The notes under the pieces were generated by a model. The model had not been told where the DNA came from and did no database searches. It saw only the letters and a list, made by a program, of their open reading frames with translations. From the NCBI RefSeq assembly GCF_900129875.1, contig NZ_FQXC01000003.1, positions 62,001-126,000 of the forward strand: a stretch of DNA of 64,000 nt, given 5' to 3'. A program made the translations under genes and the position numbers. This document shows, piece by piece, positions 63,055-64,000 of the stretch. The DNA comes from Marivita hallyeonensis. Lineage in GTDB: Bacteria; Pseudomonadota; Alphaproteobacteria; Rhodobacterales; Rhodobacteraceae. The stretch's first letter is position 1, and the number at the start of each line of letters is the position of its first letter.

Positions 63055-64000
63055 ATGGCAATCACATCCGCCAACCAGTTGGAACTGTTGCAGACCGCAG
63101 AGGCGGTCGCGCGCGAGAAGATGATCGACCCCGCACTGGTCGTTGAGGCGATGGAGGAAAGCCTCGCCCGCGCCGCGAAGTCGCGTTACGGGTCCGAGAT
63201 GGACATCCAGGTGTCGATCGACCGCAAGACGGGCCGCGCGACGTTTACCCGCGTGCGTACGGTGGTCGAGGATGAAGAGCTTGAGAATTATCAGGCGGAG
63301 TTGACGGTCGAGACGGCGAAGCCTTATTTCGAAGCGCCCAAGCCGAACCAGAACGCTGTCTGGCTGCGCGACGGGCAGCCACTGACGGATTTCTCGGGCG
63401 CGCCACAGGTCGGCGACCAGTTCACGGAAGAAGTACCGCCGGTGGAAATGGGCCGGATCGCGGCGCAATCGGCTAAGCAGGTGATCCTACAGAAGGTCCG
63501 CGAAGCCGAGCGCGATCGTCAGTTTGAAGAGTTCAAGGACCGCGCTGGCACGATCATCAACGGTGTCGTCAAACGCGAAGAATACGGCAACGTCATTGTC
63601 GATATTGGACGGGGCGAGGGCATTCTACGCCGGAACGAGAAGATCGGCCGCGAAAGCTACCGCAATGGCGACCGCATCCGCTGCTACATCAAGGATGTGC
63701 GCCGCGAGACGCGCGGGCCGCAGATTTTCCTGTCGCGAACTGCGCCGGAATTCATGGCGGAACTGTTCAAGATGGAAGTGCCGGAAATCTATGATGGCAT
63801 CATCGAGATCAAGGCGGTGGCGCGTGATCCGGGAAGCCGCGCAAAGATCGCGGTGATTTCCTATGACGGCTCGATTGACCCGGTGGGTGCCTGTGTGGGT
63901 ATGCGTGGCTCCCGCGTGCAAGCGGTGGTCAATGAGCTTCAGGGCGAAAAGATCGACATTATCCCCTGGAACGAGGACATGCCGACCTTCCTCGTGAACG
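63055..64000 (+). CDS. nusA: transcription termination/antitermination factor NusA, partial
   Basis: The first 315 residues are visible; the gene runs off the right edge. The N-terminal RNA polymerase-binding domain ([38 protein letters not shown], residues 8-45), the S1 domain ([36 protein letters not shown]) and the start of KH1 ([41 protein letters not shown]) are intact. NusA modulates pausing, termination and antitermination and would be able to feed back on the terminator in its own leader. ATG at 63055 is 4 bp after the rimP stop. Confidence 0.96.
   Translation, partial: MAITSANQLELLQTAEAVAREKMIDPALVVEAMEESLARAAKSRYGSEMDIQVSIDRKTGRATFTRVRTVVEDEELENYQAELTVETAKPYFEAPKPNQNAVWLRDGQPLTDFSGAPQVGDQFTEEVPPVEMGRIAAQSAKQVILQKVREAERDRQFEEFKDRAGTIINGVVKREEYGNVIVDIGRGEGILRRNEKIGRESYRNGDRIRCYIKDVRRETRGPQIFLSRTAPEFMAELFKMEVPEIYDGIIEIKAVARDPGSRAKIAVISYDGSIDPVGACVGMRGSRVQAVVNELQGEKIDIIPWNEDMPTFLVN

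Overview
The window is a dense, high-GC chromosomal segment with the gene content and gene order of a marine alphaproteobacterium of the Rhodobacterales (Roseobacter-type). The evidence is an F1-only ATP synthase operon (atpHAGDC without F0 genes) carrying an extra gene between gamma and beta, the run rsmB - heparinase-like - purH - lspA - DUF3035 - two M16 peptidases, a CnoX-type thioredoxin next to a LON-domain protein, and many short lineage-typical proteins. It reads as core genome. I see no phage, transposase, integron, CRISPR array, tRNA or rRNA. Genus cannot be fixed from what is visible.

Layout. 1-2610 (minus): DsbA-like isomerase, alpha/beta hydrolase, CnoX thioredoxin, LON-domain protein. 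2714-3724: ribose-phosphate pyrophosphokinase. 3938-7110: a TetR regulator with a clustered operator, an ectoine-hydrolase-like M24 protein and an ArgE-type deacetylase. 7138-8569 (minus): membrane hydroxylase and H-type lectin. 8622-14486 (minus): atpHAG, a glycosyltransferase-like gene with an A10 tract, atpDC and a terminator. 14854-17308: PhzF-like protein, methyltransferase and glyoxalase II. 17465-20739: ClpA and an M23 endopeptidase. 20740-24134 (minus): a MotA/MotB-like motor pair with a very long coiled coil. 24152-27058: ChaC-like cyclotransferase, DUF2125 protein, M20 deacylase. 27141-28813 (minus): panB-panC. 28967-32144: orphan solute-binding protein and MocR-type regulator. 32137-33902: divergent FAD oxidoreductase and MnmD, i.e. 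a split MnmC. 33899-36703: EamA transporter and lytic transglycosylase. 36826-37701: dapA. 37783-46379 (minus): M16 pair, DUF3035, lspA, purH, heparinase-like, rsmB. 46459-49132: DUF1674, secreted protein, dapB, rbfA, glycosidase. 49200-52997: TldE/PmbA, CysQ-like phosphatase, a membrane-anchored winged-helix protein and two small secreted proteins. 53198-59057: TamA-TamB. 59051-62167: znuA / zur-znuC-znuB. 62358-64000: rimP-nusA with a promoter and leader terminator; nusA runs off the end.

Themes. Much of the window serves the cell envelope: lipoprotein maturation (LspA), outer-membrane assembly (TamAB), murein turnover (SLT, M23), murein precursors (DapA, DapB) and the motor-like pair. The rest is central metabolism, translation and zinc homeostasis. 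Genes are packed tightly: six convergent pairs overlap or lie within 6 bp, and several starts are GTG or TTG overlapping the upstream stop. The parts most worth a second look are the motor-like pair (20740-24134), the membrane-anchored C-terminal winged-helix protein (51337-52041), the A10-bearing glycosyltransferase inside the ATP synthase operon, and the regulatory DNA at 3938-3990, 30550-30658 and 62358-62459. No classical defence or biosynthetic island was found.
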